Shown here: in pieces, positions 8,860-20,129 of the stretch | Layout of the letters: each line of letters starts with the position of its first letter | How positions within the stretch are numbered: position 1 is the stretch's first letter | Assembly: GCA_036346225.1 (NCBI GenBank) | Contig: JARFIW010001178.1 | Location: 3,166,917-3,230,916 of the forward strand | Length of the DNA: 64,000 nucleotides | Direction of reading: 5' to 3' | Source of the DNA: Platerodrilus igneus | Lineage: Eukaryota; Arthropoda; Insecta; Coleoptera; Lycidae | The notes under the pieces: model-generated | Told to the model about the DNA's origin: nothing | The model's database searches: none | Seen by the model: the letters and a program-made list of their open reading frames with translations, nothing else | Made by a program: the position numbers and the translations under genes

Positions 8860-11618
8860 TAATATTTTTGTTTTAAATATTCATTCTATTAACAAAAAAG
8901 TAAATGAATTGGAGGCATTTTTAATTATGGGAAAATATACTGTGTAATTATTTATGCTTAAATGAAGTATACATAAATGAGGCTCGACTACAGTATTTGA
9001 AAGTTAATAACTTAGTCCCTATTTCAGCCTTCTCTAGAACTAAACATGTGGGGGGTGGAGTTGCGATTTTGGGTGAAGTCAATGGGAAATACAAGCCAAA
9101 AAACTTGATAGGGTCAATATGCGCACTTGAATTACATGCTGAATTGGCATCTGTTTATCTCGAAAGTTTTAATTTAAATATAATCACTGTTTATAGATCT
9201 CCTAATAAGGGGTCCTTAACCATTTTTTACCAAATTTTTCATAGGGTTTTTAATGAAATCTGTCATCAAAGTAATATAATTGTCTGTGGAGACTTTAATG
9301 TTCGCTTTGGTTCAAATGATAACAATGCTCATGGTCTAATTGACTTTTTTGCTGCTCATGGGCTCCATCCTTTAAATATGGCTCCTACACGCTATCAAAA
9401 TTGTATTGACAATATTTTTACTAACTTATCTAATTCTACATGCCGGGTTCTGAATACGGGGCTTTCAGATCATTATGGGTTGTACATGCAATGCAAGTTC
9501 ACTGATAATTACAACTTGAAGGAACAGACCAAGCTTTCTCAACCTTTTACTAGCTACGGTAAATTCAAATTTTACAAACACGTGGAATCACTGAATTGGA
9601 ACTTTATTGATGACGACAATTTAAATGTTCATGAAAAGTTTAATATTTTGTTAACTAGTCTAATGAGTGCAGTTACAATTTGTTTTCCTAAAAATTTCTA
9701 AAGTTACGACAGGTTCTCACTAAAAAATTAAATGGTTCACTAATGATTTGGCGGTAATGCGGAAAATTATATATTCTTTCTTGAAATGCACAAGGCACAA
9801 CCTAGTAATAATCTGAAATCATATTTAAAGAAATTAAGATACAATTATAGATTTGCTTTGAAGGAAGCTAAACGTCAAGCATACGACAATTTTCTACGTA
9901 AAGCTGGGAATAATAATCGACTAAAATGAAAATTAATTAATTCACACAGAAAATTATATACAAATGATGTTGATACAAACTTTACCGCTACTGAATTTAA
10001 TAACTATTTTATTGGATCTGTAAATAAAGTTGTACAAACTTTAAATATTTGTGATAGGGGTGTACCAGTTTCTCCTTCTGTTGTATCTGTTAATGACAAA
10101 AATAAATTTCAATTTAAAGAAGTTTCGTATAATCATGTCAGAGATCTAATTACAACTTTAAAGAATACAAACTCCAGAGATCTCTTTGACTTGAATAGTG
10201 CACTCATAAAGATTATATCTAATACCATAGTTATACCGTTAACAAAGCTCATAAACTTCTGCATTAAGGATTCCGTATTTCCAGATGTTCTGAAACAAGC
10301 AAAGGTTGTCCCAGTTCATAAAAAAGGTACCACCTCATTGATTGAAAACTACAGACCGATTTCATTGTTACCTATTGTTTCAAAAATTTTGGAAACTGTT
10401 AAAAGATCAATTGGTATCTTTTCTTGAGGAACATCAACTTCTAACTACCCACCAATTTGGTTTTCGGAAAAATCTCTCTACTACTCATGCAATTATTAAT
10501 CTTGTCGAAAAAATTTCTCAGTCATTTGAAAAAGGTCAATACCTTTTGGCCGATTTCATAGATTTTAGCAAAGCGTTTGATTGTGTTGACCACCATGTAC
10601 TAATTAATAAGTTGTATGCCCTGAACTGTGATGAAAGTTGTATCATGCTTATTAAATCGTATTTACGATAGGTCTCAATTAGTGCATTACAAAGATAATT
10701 TTTCTTCTCTAGTTAATGTCCCGACAGGTGTACCCCAAGGTTCCATATTGGGACCTCTTCTGTTCCTATGTTTCATCGATGATTTACCAACATTCTTATG
10801 CGATTCAAACCTTATTCTTTATGCAGATGATACGACTTTGCATTATCAGGGGGATAATTTATCACAGCTTTTACAAGAAAGTACCAAATCCTTAACCCTA
10901 GCTCAGAATTGGTCTACTCACAATAAACTTTGTTTAAACAATAATAAGACTGTTCAACTTGTCTTCTCACTGAAATCTGGAGCATCAAATCGTGACCAGA
11001 TTGCTAATTTTCTGGGGGGTTACAATTGATGCAGTTTTAAGTTGGGATAAACATTGTCACAGTTTAAGTAATAAACTTTGTAAAACACTATATTTCATTA
11101 ATTCACTAAAAAACTCAGTATTTTTAGATGTCCTAAAAACTTGCTATTTTTCCATGTTCCATTGTCATATGTCTTACGCGATTGAAGTCTGGGGCCATTG
11201 CTCATCCAGTAAACGTATATTTCAATTACAACGCTGTGCAATACGTGCCATATCACATCTAGGTTTTCGTGATGACTGTCGCAATAATTTTGTTGAACTT
11301 ATCATTTTAACGCTTCCATGTATTTATATTCTGCAATGTTCCGTTTATGTCCGAAAAAATCTACCTAAGTATAGTAAACATATAAACACACACAACTTTA
11401 ACACACGTGGCAAGTTTTACTTGGTGCCATCCTGTCATAGGCTGTCTCGTAGTAGGTTTGGAACCAATTACTATGGTTGTATATTTTACAATGCACTGCA
11501 TCCCTGTATTAGAGAATTGCCAGTTACTCAATTTAAAGCTACGCTAAAAAAATTTCTAGTTAAAAATGCCTTCTATTCTTTTAATGATTATCTTAATGAA
11601 GCAGTAAATCTCCAGTAA
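8860..11618 (+). pseudogene. LINE ORF2: APE-type endonuclease and reverse transcriptase
   Basis: The endonuclease begins LNIHSINKKVNELEAFL (about 8874) and breaks near 8945. It continues in the frame 8997-9701 with IIVCGDFNVRFG and the catalytic-type LSDHYG, as in APE nucleases. The RT starts about 10190 and is spread over three overlapping frames: VVPVHKKG, ENYRPISLLPIVSKILE, HQFGFRKNLSTTHAI, FSKAFDCVDHHVL, GVPQGSILGPLLFLCFIDDLP without its last letter, and the catalytic LILYADDTTL (about 10815). A thumb/C-terminal region runs to 11618. Frameshifts near 10430, 10670 and 11030 and stops near 8945 and 9930 inactivate it. Confidence 0.9.
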
Positions 11619-11748
11619 CCTTTTCTAGAGTCTAAAATTAGTTTATATATTATTATTATTATTAATTTAATAGTTATTTTGACACATCCAACACATTTAA
11701 TTGTATAATGGAAATAAATACATGATTGATTGATTGATTGATTGAATG

Positions 11749-13605
11749 TGTAGAAAAGGCTAGTGTCGTGCCAGAACGAGTTTTCAAAGAGTAAATATGT
11801 CAACCAACGATGACTCGAGTAATGATGAAGACGTGAATAGTGATATTGATTCTGATATCAACTCAAAAGAAATCGATGATAAAAAAACATGATGAATCTC
11901 GATTGCTACGTAATCGTGATACCATTCGAGCTCCAAAGTATTATGACGATTTTGTAATGGTGATGACTACAGAAGACATCCCTGAAACTTACTTAAGAGC
12001 AAATGCCACCTGGGACCTTGTAACATTACCCAAAGCAGCAAAAGTCATTCCTTGCAAATGGATTTATCGAGTTAAGATGAATGCAGATGGAAATGTATTG
12101 AAATACAAAGCCAGATAAGTTGCAAAAAGAATATGATCAACTCAAAGGTATAGACTATAGTGAAACAATTAGTTTGTTAATTAAGTTGCAAACAATTCGT
12201 CTATTGCTTAGTGTAGCTGCAACTGAAAATATCTTTCTGTCGCAATTTGATATGTGTACCGCTTTTTTATATGGAGAGCTAGAGGAAACTATCCATATGA
12301 AATAACCAGATGGTTACATTGACGGCACAAATCGAGTCTACGAATTAAGAAAGAGTCTTTATGAACCTAAATAGGCATCTAGGTGCTGGAATAAGAAAAT
12401 TGCCACGTTTTTATCTAAATTAGGATTTCGGATTAGAAGCGCCTTGTATATTTATTCGAGAAAGAAATGGAGAAAAGATAGTATTAGCGCTATACGTCTA
12501 TGATGATCTTGTTTTAGCAACTAATCAGCAAGATCTTAATGATTTTATTGCACAATTGAGATCAGAATTTAAAATAGTATCAAAAGATTCCTTATATTTT
12601 TTGGGCTTTGAAATAGACAGGAAAGAAAATTGTGACTTTAAAGATTGTCAACGAGCGTATGCAAAAAGGATTCTAGAGCGCTTCAATTTTGTGGGTTGTA
12701 ATCCAGTTTCAACTCTTATGCTTTCTAGTTCAGAGACATCAGATTCAGGAAAAGCAGATAATAAAAAGCATAACTTTCCCTGTAGGCAAGCTGTAAGTTT
12801 CCCTGTAGGCAAGCTGTTGGTGTGCTCATGTACTTGATGCTAGGTTCCAGAGCAGATTTGGCTTTTAGCATTGGTTTTCTATTAAGAACATAGAAAATCC
12901 TTCTGCTGAAGATGTTTCTAGACTGAAGAGAGTGTTACGGTACATTGCAGACAGTATCGACAAAGGCTTATTATATCAACGTGATGGAGAAAAAGGTGTT
13001 CTAAAATGCTACAGTGATGCTGACCTTGGAGGTTACTCTAAAACTGGTCATTCAACTTGTGGAGTGCTAGTTAATTATGCTGGTGGTGCAGTTGCATGGT
13101 TGAGTCAGTGTCAAGGTTCAGTTACTGACTCTATTACTGAAGCTGAAATTGTAGCAGCCAGTAAAGCTTTAAAAGAAGTAATCTGACTTAGTCGACTTCT
13201 TCAAGAAATTACAAAGTTAAAAGAAATTCCCATTCTCAAGGTTGACAAAGCTGCTGCTTTTCGTTTAGCTGGAAATCCTGAGAATCATCGCAGAAGAAAA
13301 CATATCGAGGTAAAGCATTTCTTTATTCGAGAGCATTCTGCAGAATTAAACCACTCATAGTTTTTAAAATTATCTTGTTGTTAACAAGATAATTTTAAAA
13401 ACTATGAGTGGTTTAATTCCTAAAGAAGATTAAGAAGAATGCTAAATAAACCACAACAAACATACAGAGAGTATTCTGCAGAAAGTAGATTAGCTGTCGA
13501 GAAAGTTTCGTCAGAGAACCAAGCTGCTGATATCATGAAGTTTCTCTGTGACAAAATGGGACTTTTCTAAAAATCATAAAAAAAAATCATTTAAACAAGG
13601 GAAAG
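11749..13605 (+). pseudogene. Copia A reverse transcriptase and RNase H
   Basis: Copia coding resumes after the LINE. RT motifs: NATWDLVTLPKAAKVIPCKW (about 12001), SQFDMCTAFLYGELEE (about 12240), an altered catalytic LYVYDDLVLATN (about 12490, with one residue more than the usual YVDD) and FLGFEIDRK. RNase H motifs: CYSDADLGGYSKTGHSTCG (about 13006) and SITEAEIVAASKALKE. Conserved C-terminal blocks RKHIEVKHFFIRE and NQAADIMKF (about 13525) follow. Multiple stops and shifts occur (12117, 12303, 12372, 12836, 13184). A palindromic insert (13343-13419) lies between two versions of the same coding segment. Confidence 0.88.
13343..13419. repeat. Perfect palindrome, 37-bp arms with a 3-nt loop
   Basis: Arm 13343-13379 is the exact reverse complement of arm 13383-13419, with loop gtt. 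It interrupts the 3' end of the copia A RNase H region. The coding motif on each side is duplicated (gagcattctgcagaa at 13331 and gagtattctgcagaa near 13470), as if the extra DNA had been added between copies of one segment. Confidence 0.95.
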
Positions 13606-13821
13606 TGTTGAATCAAAAGTATTTATTAATGTAGAATTTTATGGACAGTTAAAAAGAAAATGTTATGAATTATCAAGTTAGGCATATAGCTGTCTTATTG
13701 AGGTAATTATTATTGTTTAAAAAAATGACAGATAGGGTTATCAAAAACTATTATGCTAAAAGTGTACAGTTATTAAAGATTATAACTATAAGATTCCTCA
13801 GAGAGACACTTGTTGTTAACA
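13606..13821 (+). repeat. Probable 3' LTR of copia A
   Basis: It starts tgttgaatc straight after a purine tract (acaagggaaag, 13595-13605) that follows the last Pol codons. It ends ttaaca at 13816-13821, giving TG...CA ends and 216 bp. No 5' LTR is present in the window to confirm it, so the distal boundary is tentative. Confidence 0.5.
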
Positions 13822-14499
13822 AATAATTGTCTTTCACTCTTATAAAAATTACTTCATTTAGGAAAAGCATTCAAAAATTTAGAAATTGGGATTATTATAG
13901 GTTTAATATCAATGCTGCGATGGTTTTTGAAAAGATAGAAAAAAAGAGGAATTTGAAAATGACAGAATCCAATATGGGGTCCGTAAGAAATAAGATAGTT
14001 AGTGTGTTTAGCATGGCCAACTTTGACTCAAAAAAATTATGGTTTGCATTTTTGAATTACTAAAAATCGTGTATAGCAACCTTTATTTGAAAAGTTTTTA
14101 ATAAAAATTAGAATAAAAAGCTACTATTTGCCTTTTTGAAAATTCAATTTTTTAGTTTTTTCAAATATCTATGAAACGTTTGAAAATTTTTTAATTTTGA
14201 AACAGAATTATTAATCAGCAACAAAAGCTGCAAAACATTGTCAACTTAATCAACTTTCCATCTCTTTAGATAACAAGGTTACCATACAACACCATCCAAA
14301 ATATCGGTACGAATTTTCAAGACCATTGACTTACAGACTTAGTGTTTCAATTACATTTAATTACACCATGAAGTATATTATTACAAATGAATTTATGATA
14401 ACAACATGTATGTATATTTTATTTGCCATATTTTTACAGTATAGGACATGCAACATACAATATTGAATACATGTTTTGCTACAATAATGTAAGCTATAT
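13822..14499. other. AT-rich spacer, nothing recognised
   Basis: Short low-complexity frames only. No protein or RNA motif was recognised. Confidence 0.5.
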
Positions 14500-15642
14500 T
14501 GGCTACTGATGAATTTCAAAGCACTGCCTTCAGACTCCCAACTGCTGCTTTGGTCTTCACTGTTGGCATCATCAAGATTAACAACGAAAGATGCAATGTC
14601 TCCAGTATCATATCTTACTTCTCTACCCCAACATTCATTAACTAATTTGTGGTAATGCATTGCAACATTTTTCCAAATTTGTGGTGTACTTTCGATAACG
14701 CTTTGTGCCACGTAGACGAACAATATTCTATTGATTTGCCATCTTTGCTAATGTGACGATTACAATAATTTTTAGCAGTACCACAAATATTTTCTATAGC
14801 ATTAAAATTAACAGTGATATGGGGACAATCTTAATACCTTAGGGCCATATCATTCTGCCAAGTGAGCCATCTTAATACACTTTTTGTAATTTATTTCTGA
14901 AAATTAACATATTACTTTTTTACATTATGCTGTTTCTTAATTCTGATTTAACTATTTAAAGTATTTCAACCTTAAATGCATTGCCTTCATATTGAATTTC
15001 CCGTTCCTGCAGCCAGTCCACAACGTCCTTTTTTCAGCTGCTATTTGAAATCTTATGTATGGTTGTGTTGTGGTAAGAAGCACTGCCTAAAATAATTACT
15101 GATGGTTCTTTTAAATTCTTCAACAGTTGGTTTTTGAAACAACGAAGGAAATTTGTTTCATTCATCTTCCCGCGATAGTCACACCTTCTGTAGATGATGA
15201 AAACACCAACTCACATTCATCAAAGAACCATTTTCGTTAGCATGCAATACCTTTATCTAAAAAATAAAATTAGTTTTTAAAATTAACAAAGTATAAGATT
15301 AAATCTTTTCCATCAACTTTATTATTTTTTACTGTTTTCAGATTGTCATAGTGCTACGAATGACTTAGAATACCATTTAAAAAAAAAGAATCATGTTTCA
15401 TCTACATAAACAAACTGATGCGTGTTTACTTCCTTAATTTGCATATACGATTTTTAAAATTGTACTATTTTAAAAATAACATCAGATATCTCTATGAGAC
15501 CTCTCGGTGGATTATCTTTTTTCCACATGAATACAATGTTATTTAAAAGTGTACTTTCAGATCTTTTACTACCATTAAAAAGTTCAACATTCTTCAACTT
15601 ATGCCACAGAATAGAAACTGAAATATGCTCATCTGAAATCAA
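14500..15642 (-). pseudogene. Tc1/IS630-superfamily DDE transposase relic
   Basis: Translating the minus strand from 15642 gives, in broken frames: an N-terminal region (FMWKKDNPPRGLIE, about 15500), the first catalytic block with YVDET (about 15395-15410), a middle block (FKNQLLKNLKEPSVII then SASYHNTTIHKI, about 15050-15140, where the usual D-N before ASYH reads G-S), VVDWLQEREI (about 15000-15035), and the last block, read here as PHITVNFNAIENICGTAKN (about 14790-14845). The C-terminal end is TPQIWKN, RYDTGDIASFVVNLDD and Ser-rich DNA (14510-14700). These match an insect transposase family with YVDET/YIDET and a PPYH-x-PIE block. Stops and shifts are frequent, and the second catalytic Asp is replaced. 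Terminal repeats were not located. Confidence 0.8.
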
Positions 15643-17067
15643 GTACGTTAATATCCAACCTAATAATTTTTATGACAGAATATTCACTTACAGTTCTCAT
15701 GCAATCTGTAAATTACGTTTTACAAATTAAACATGTTATGTTGTAAAATTATCCACTTCAGTGACCGGTTTCGTACAAGCTCTTGTAAAGCAGCTGGAAC
15801 GCAGTACAAGAAAAACCAATATAAATAGGAACTCAGTAATAACATGAGAATAATTACCTCTTGCACTGCAGTTGCCATTATAAACGGTTCACCGCAGTCA
15901 CGTTTTTTTTCCAAAGAACCTAATCAGATTAACAAGTTGATTTTCTGTCGTATCCAAATGACGATGCAACATTGTAGCAAACAATACACAATAACAGTAA
16001 TGTTAGTTCTGAAAAGAACAGTGTAATTCTAGTGTAATGTAAAGTAAGAAAATACAACACAAACTAACAAAAACCACACCAGACAAAGCAAAATAGAATA
16101 ACCTATCTTTACTAGGATTAGGGTAAGCGCATAATAAATCGATCAATTATTTTTTTTATGTTTTAAGTTTTACCAATTTTCTTTTTTAATTTTGATTAAT
16201 ACAGGTGCTTTTTTGTACTAAACTACAAGCGTATAATTTGTGCATCTCAGATTTCTTAAATGTGCACATATTTTAGAGTATTGTTCAATTAGCGTACAAT
16301 AAAAAATGAAATATTGATTGGAACATCCCTATTTTACTTGAACATTAATTTGTTAGAAGAGTCACCAACATGAATTTTTAACACGTTGACTTGTTACACT
16401 TCACAGCTCTATACTCTAAGGTATAGTTTGAAAGTCCCGGATGTAATGTATAAGAGCCACTACGACAGTTGGTAACAATAATAAATACATGCCAAATGTT
16501 GCACAATAAGGGGTTACGTCATATTTAAGTTACAACTTATTATCACATACAAAAAAAGGTAAAGGTACTCACGTAAAATGTAGAGCTCTTCACAGCATGG
16601 CAGCTATTCTCGCGTTAGGCTCTCCGCGTTGGTTGAGCGTTCTGGGCATGGGTCGTCGTTTTGCCCCGTCGGAATCAAATTAAAATTTGTCTTCTTCTTC
16701 TTGTTGTAGAGATACGAAAGGAATACAGGTAGGAGGAACAATATCAGGTAGAGATGAAAGGAAACCTACATTACCTGAAAAAAAGAAGACAAAGGCACAC
16801 AGATAACCACACTCGTCGACGTTTAGTTGACTAGTCTCGATGTAACGGAAATCACCACTCTTTTTCCACTCTGCGTCTGCACAATCTCGGGCGCCAACGC
16901 AACTATCTAAAGTGACGGGAATGCACGCACGTCTTTTAAATTATTGGCGGGAATGTACTTGCAAATTAGAAACTTACAGAAATGTTTAAATACCGATGTT
17001 CTGCATGTAACAGACTGCGGCACTAATAATTGCCGGTTTCTTTATTAGCGTTAACGGCCCCCAATAG
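15643..17067. other. Non-coding stretch with a GC-richer block at 16560-16960
   Basis: No supported coding region. About 16560-16960 is clearly more GC- and CpG-rich than its surroundings. On the minus strand it has a consensus splice donor (GTGAGTACC, plus-strand 16564-16572), a pyrimidine-rich acceptor-like tract (CTTCTTTTTTTCAG, plus-strand about 16774-16787) and a sequence TGGCGCCCGA (about 16887-16896) that looks like a retroelement primer-binding site. It could be a promoter/first exon of a minus-strand transcript or the leader of an LTR element. Neither is established. Confidence 0.35.
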
Positions 17068-18475
17068 TAAAACATTTCTTAGATGCGTTAGTGGTCTCAG
17101 GGGACTAATATGTGACATCTACAGATTTTGGTTCAAGGTGGCTTCGCGACTACTAAGAATATGACGCAGATTTTGATAACAACCTTGGTAAAATTTACAC
17201 TTCTTTCGTCCTGGTCTTGTGGGCTTAATTAAAGTATGAGTAATTCTTTTAATCACAGCATCAGTGGCGGATAAAATAGAATTATTGTTCAATAGCTAAT
17301 ACTCTTCTGAATTCAGTAATAGACAATTTCTTGTCCGACATCTGATTATTGATTATCCATGAATTAACAACGCAAGTATCAAAAAGGTGTTCAAAAATCA
17401 CTTTACAATACCACTTGATGCCTCTGTACAGAGCTGTAATCCATGCCTTTTTTTACTTTATTATAAAAATGAGCACATCTAGGTTTCATACTGATATCTT
17501 TACGGAAAAAACGTGAATATTTCATTTTTGTCGTTATGTCCACGACTTTACTCTAGACTTAGGAGTAGACCCCCATCTCAAATGTTTATTTAGCAAAGCG
17601 ATTTGTTTCTGTAACTATCAAACTGAATAGATCGTTGATTAGAAATAATAAGTACATATCTAAGGGAGTTTTTGTACCATCTTTATCTAAATGGAATGTC
17701 CTTGATTCTATATAATGTTGAAGGTAGGCTACGCTCTAATTATATCATGTCAAATATCTACATTACTATCTGCACCTGTCCTCGTAATCGGTGCCAGCTG
17801 AATTCTTTTGATCATCTACATCTAAAAGTAACCTCAATTAATTCTGCTAAATAAAAAATTAGACAGTTTACAAACCAGTTCCTTCACCTGCTTCGATTTT
17901 CGAATTACTTTCATAACAAGTTTTGCATCAGAAGACCGAGGAGATGGCAAGTCCAGTTTTTATCAGAGACTCTGTCATCGCTACTGTAATCCTCGTAATT
18001 TTCATTTTCATAATCCAAAATTGAATCTTCCAGATTTTGATCTGCAACTTCCTTAACATTTTCCACAACAATGTTTGCATTAGGAGCTTTTCAACTCGAT
18101 TGTCATTGTTCAAAACCATAAACAAAATTTTTTTTTTTGCACGAGAACCTATATTTAACACTTCAATACTAATGTTCACTCTGACACTATCGAACCTGAT
18201 TTTTATATAGCTATACATGTCGCCAATGACCGATACCACAAGTAAGTGATTCGTTAATCCTTTTAGTATGGGATTCCAGGGATCGATAAGCTTTCATCAT
18301 GCTTTTTGGTATACGTAAACTAAAGATAATTACCGGTACTTGTGGCTACTCAAAGAACTGAGTTATAATGAAGTTATGGGTGCTGCACATATTGAAATCT
18401 TTGCTGACAATAATTAACACAAAAAGATCGTTTTGTATCGGTCCTGAGAGACCGATATCGCAATCAACGTGTTAA
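17068..18475 (-). mobile_element. piggyBac-type DNA transposon relic
   Basis: Minus-strand translation gives an acidic N-terminus (about 18070-17930: ENVKEVADQNLEDS, NYEDYSSDDRVSDKNW). Further on come a degraded FYNKVKKGMD block (about 17465, compare YNKxMGGVD in the family) and WITALYRGIKWYCKVIFEHL followed by LFDTCVVNSWIINN (about 17340-17450), the conserved piggyBac C-terminal signature. It ends LSITEFRRVLAIEQ. The right end has TTAA (18472-18475) followed on the minus strand by ACACGTTGATTGCGATATCG and a palindromic GGTCTCTCAGGACC. The left end has a related GGTCTCAGGGGAC (17092-17104), but its TTAA has decayed. The centre with most catalytic residues is not readable, so the copy is dead. 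Confidence 0.75.
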
Positions 18476-19432
18476 CGACTTAACAAGTGAAATTTGTTGA
18501 AGAAGACAAATCAAATTTTATATTGCTCTAACTATACCAAAAATAATATGATAAATAAGGATGTTTAATATATTCTTTATCGAGTATTAAAATTGTGTTT
18601 TGATTTTGTGTTGCTTAAAACTTTGGACGTCCCAGCTGCGGCTACTCCATGGGGGCTCAAAGGCTAGAACCCCCCAGGTTATTTTAAGGAATAGGTACCG
18701 TAAATAAACTTTTCAGCATAAATTAATTCATCGTAAAATGATTACTCAAAAGTAGAGATCGAATGCATAAATGCTTTCAGCCCGGCATTTTTAAGTGGTC
18801 TCAGTAAATAAATTATAAATGCTACGTTTACAATGAAAGTGATGTATGATGTCGGAAACAGATATGAATAGTAAACATATCCCACCGTCGTCCTTTCGTA
18901 AGCAACCACATCTAACCGTTTTAATGAAAATTAACACCAAAATGCATATAATTCTTTTAAGATTTGTGGTTTAAATGATCAAATGTAACACTGATATTAA
19001 TATTTTAAAATTATTTAAAACAATTACGTTTCTCACTATATTCACTTTACATCCTAGTATCCTACATTTAAGCAATAATAAATAAATACCTGTCCTAGAT
19101 ATTTCGACAGTGCTCTCTTCACGTAAACAAAACTCGTTGATTTTCCTTAGGACATAAGTGAGGGCTCAATTCTATTGAGCCCAGCTTCAATGTAAATCTT
19201 ATAGGAAATCGAACGACAACGAATTCTGTCGAACACATATAATAACAGCTTCAGATAGCTTTAACAGGGCTCTCGTCATTAGAGCCCTTACCCTCAGTAC
19301 TGTTGGTATTTCAAGGCGTGTGTGTTGTTGTCGGGTACTAATTTGCGTGAGCGTAGAGATTATTTCACTTGTTTTCGTTGAAAATAAAGACCATGTCTTG
19401 TTCTGTGAGTGTAATCGTAGTGTATAATTTTT

Positions 19433-20099
19433 CAACCAAACTTACGAAGTTAATATAATCGATATGTCGTCGTCGTCGCCGCCGCTGTCCGTTGCCATAT
19501 TCCCATAATTATACCATAAATGATATATATGTACCTTCTTTAGTTTTTACGCTGATTATAAATATGCTATACACTTTTCGATATCTCATTTAGTTTTCGA
19601 GAAAATCGAATTTATTTGAGAAATGTTAACAGTACAAATTAATATAAACTTTAATAGATATCCAAATGATTCTTATTATTATTTTGGCTTCAGTATCACA
19701 TTATATAATTTTTGTGCAGAAGAAGATCAATTAGTTCGCATGCCTTTAGCTGTAGTTCATTGCGCTGAAAATGGCAGGGATGTGATACATGGAGATCACT
19801 ATAAAGCAATCATTCCTAATTCGACTGAAGATATTCCAACCGTACATCAAACTGACTTATTCGGAGGAATCACAATACCCGGGACTAATCACAGAATATA
19901 TGTTAACAATTTTAATTAATTATTCTCTATTTTTCTGTTTGTTTGAGTGGTACTGGGAGCTTATATCATTAAGTTGTTCGACTTAAACTCGATTAAAACA
20001 ATAAAATTTATTAAATTATATTTATAATAATAAAATTTTGTTTAACATTTAAGTACTAGTTATTTAATTTAAAGAATAAAATTTCCGTAAGTTTGGTTG
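19433..20099. mobile_element. 667-bp segment bounded by 14-bp perfect inverted repeats
   Basis: caaccaaacttacg (19433-19446) and cgtaagtttggttg (20086-20099) are exact reverse complements. The segment lies inside the hAT element just before its transposase and encloses one 98-codon frame. No clear target duplication is visible (flanks tataattttt and taagacgtac). It may be a small nested DNA element, or a segment whose ends are paired for another reason. Confidence 0.5.
19623..19919 (+). CDS. Unrecognised 98-codon open frame inside the 667-bp segment
   Basis: It starts at an ATG and encodes an N-terminal half rich in Asn/Tyr/Phe (NFNRYPNDSYYYFGF) and a more polar C-terminal half (VVHCAENGRDVIHGDHY, TDLFGGITIPGTNHRIYV). 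Composition in the second half is protein-like rather than random AT-rich sequence. No signal peptide, membrane helix or known motif is evident; the family is not recognised. It could be an ORF of the small inserted element, a relic exon, or chance. Confidence 0.3.
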   Translation: MLTVQININFNRYPNDSYYYFGFSITLYNFCAEEDQLVRMPLAVVHCAENGRDVIHGDHYKAIIPNSTEDIPTVHQTDLFGGITIPGTNHRIYVNNFN

Positions 20100-20129
20100 T
20101 AAGACGTACATGCGTCTTAGATTTTAAAG

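Larger units (their letters stand above)
7789..11748 (+). mobile_element. LINE of the CR1/Jockey type, almost 4 kb, with target-site duplication
   Basis: The unit has ORF1 (esterase-type), ORF2 (endonuclease plus reverse transcriptase) and a short tandem tail of (ttga)n at 11723-11745. It is flanked by tgtagaaa at 7781-7788 and 11749-11756. Removing it joins the copia A frame (V-E followed by K-A-S-V-V-P-E-R), which confirms the boundaries. ORF1 seems to lack an N-terminal part, so the copy may be modestly 5'-truncated. Clade placement rests on the ORF1 type and general RT motifs and is tentative. Confidence 0.88.
4618..13821 (+). mobile_element. Copia-type LTR retrotransposon A, decayed, host of three nested insertions
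   Basis: Gag zinc knuckle, protease, integrase, reverse transcriptase and RNase H appear in Ty1/copia order on the plus strand, in blocks 4618-5442, 6597-7788 and 11749-13605, followed by a likely 3' LTR. The blocks are separated by a SINE (5071-5366), an inverted copia fragment (5443-6597) and a LINE (7789-11748). All blocks carry stops and frameshifts. The 5' LTR and start of gag are absent; the element begins just after the BEL LTR candidate. The order of insertion is copia A first, then the three insertions, whose order among themselves is unknown. Confidence 0.85.

Noticed and set aside
16880..17060. A complete LTR plus primer-binding site on the minus strand
   Set aside because: TGGCGCCCGA is present, but the preceding sequence lacks a CA end and no matching LTR was seen; kept only as a possibility.
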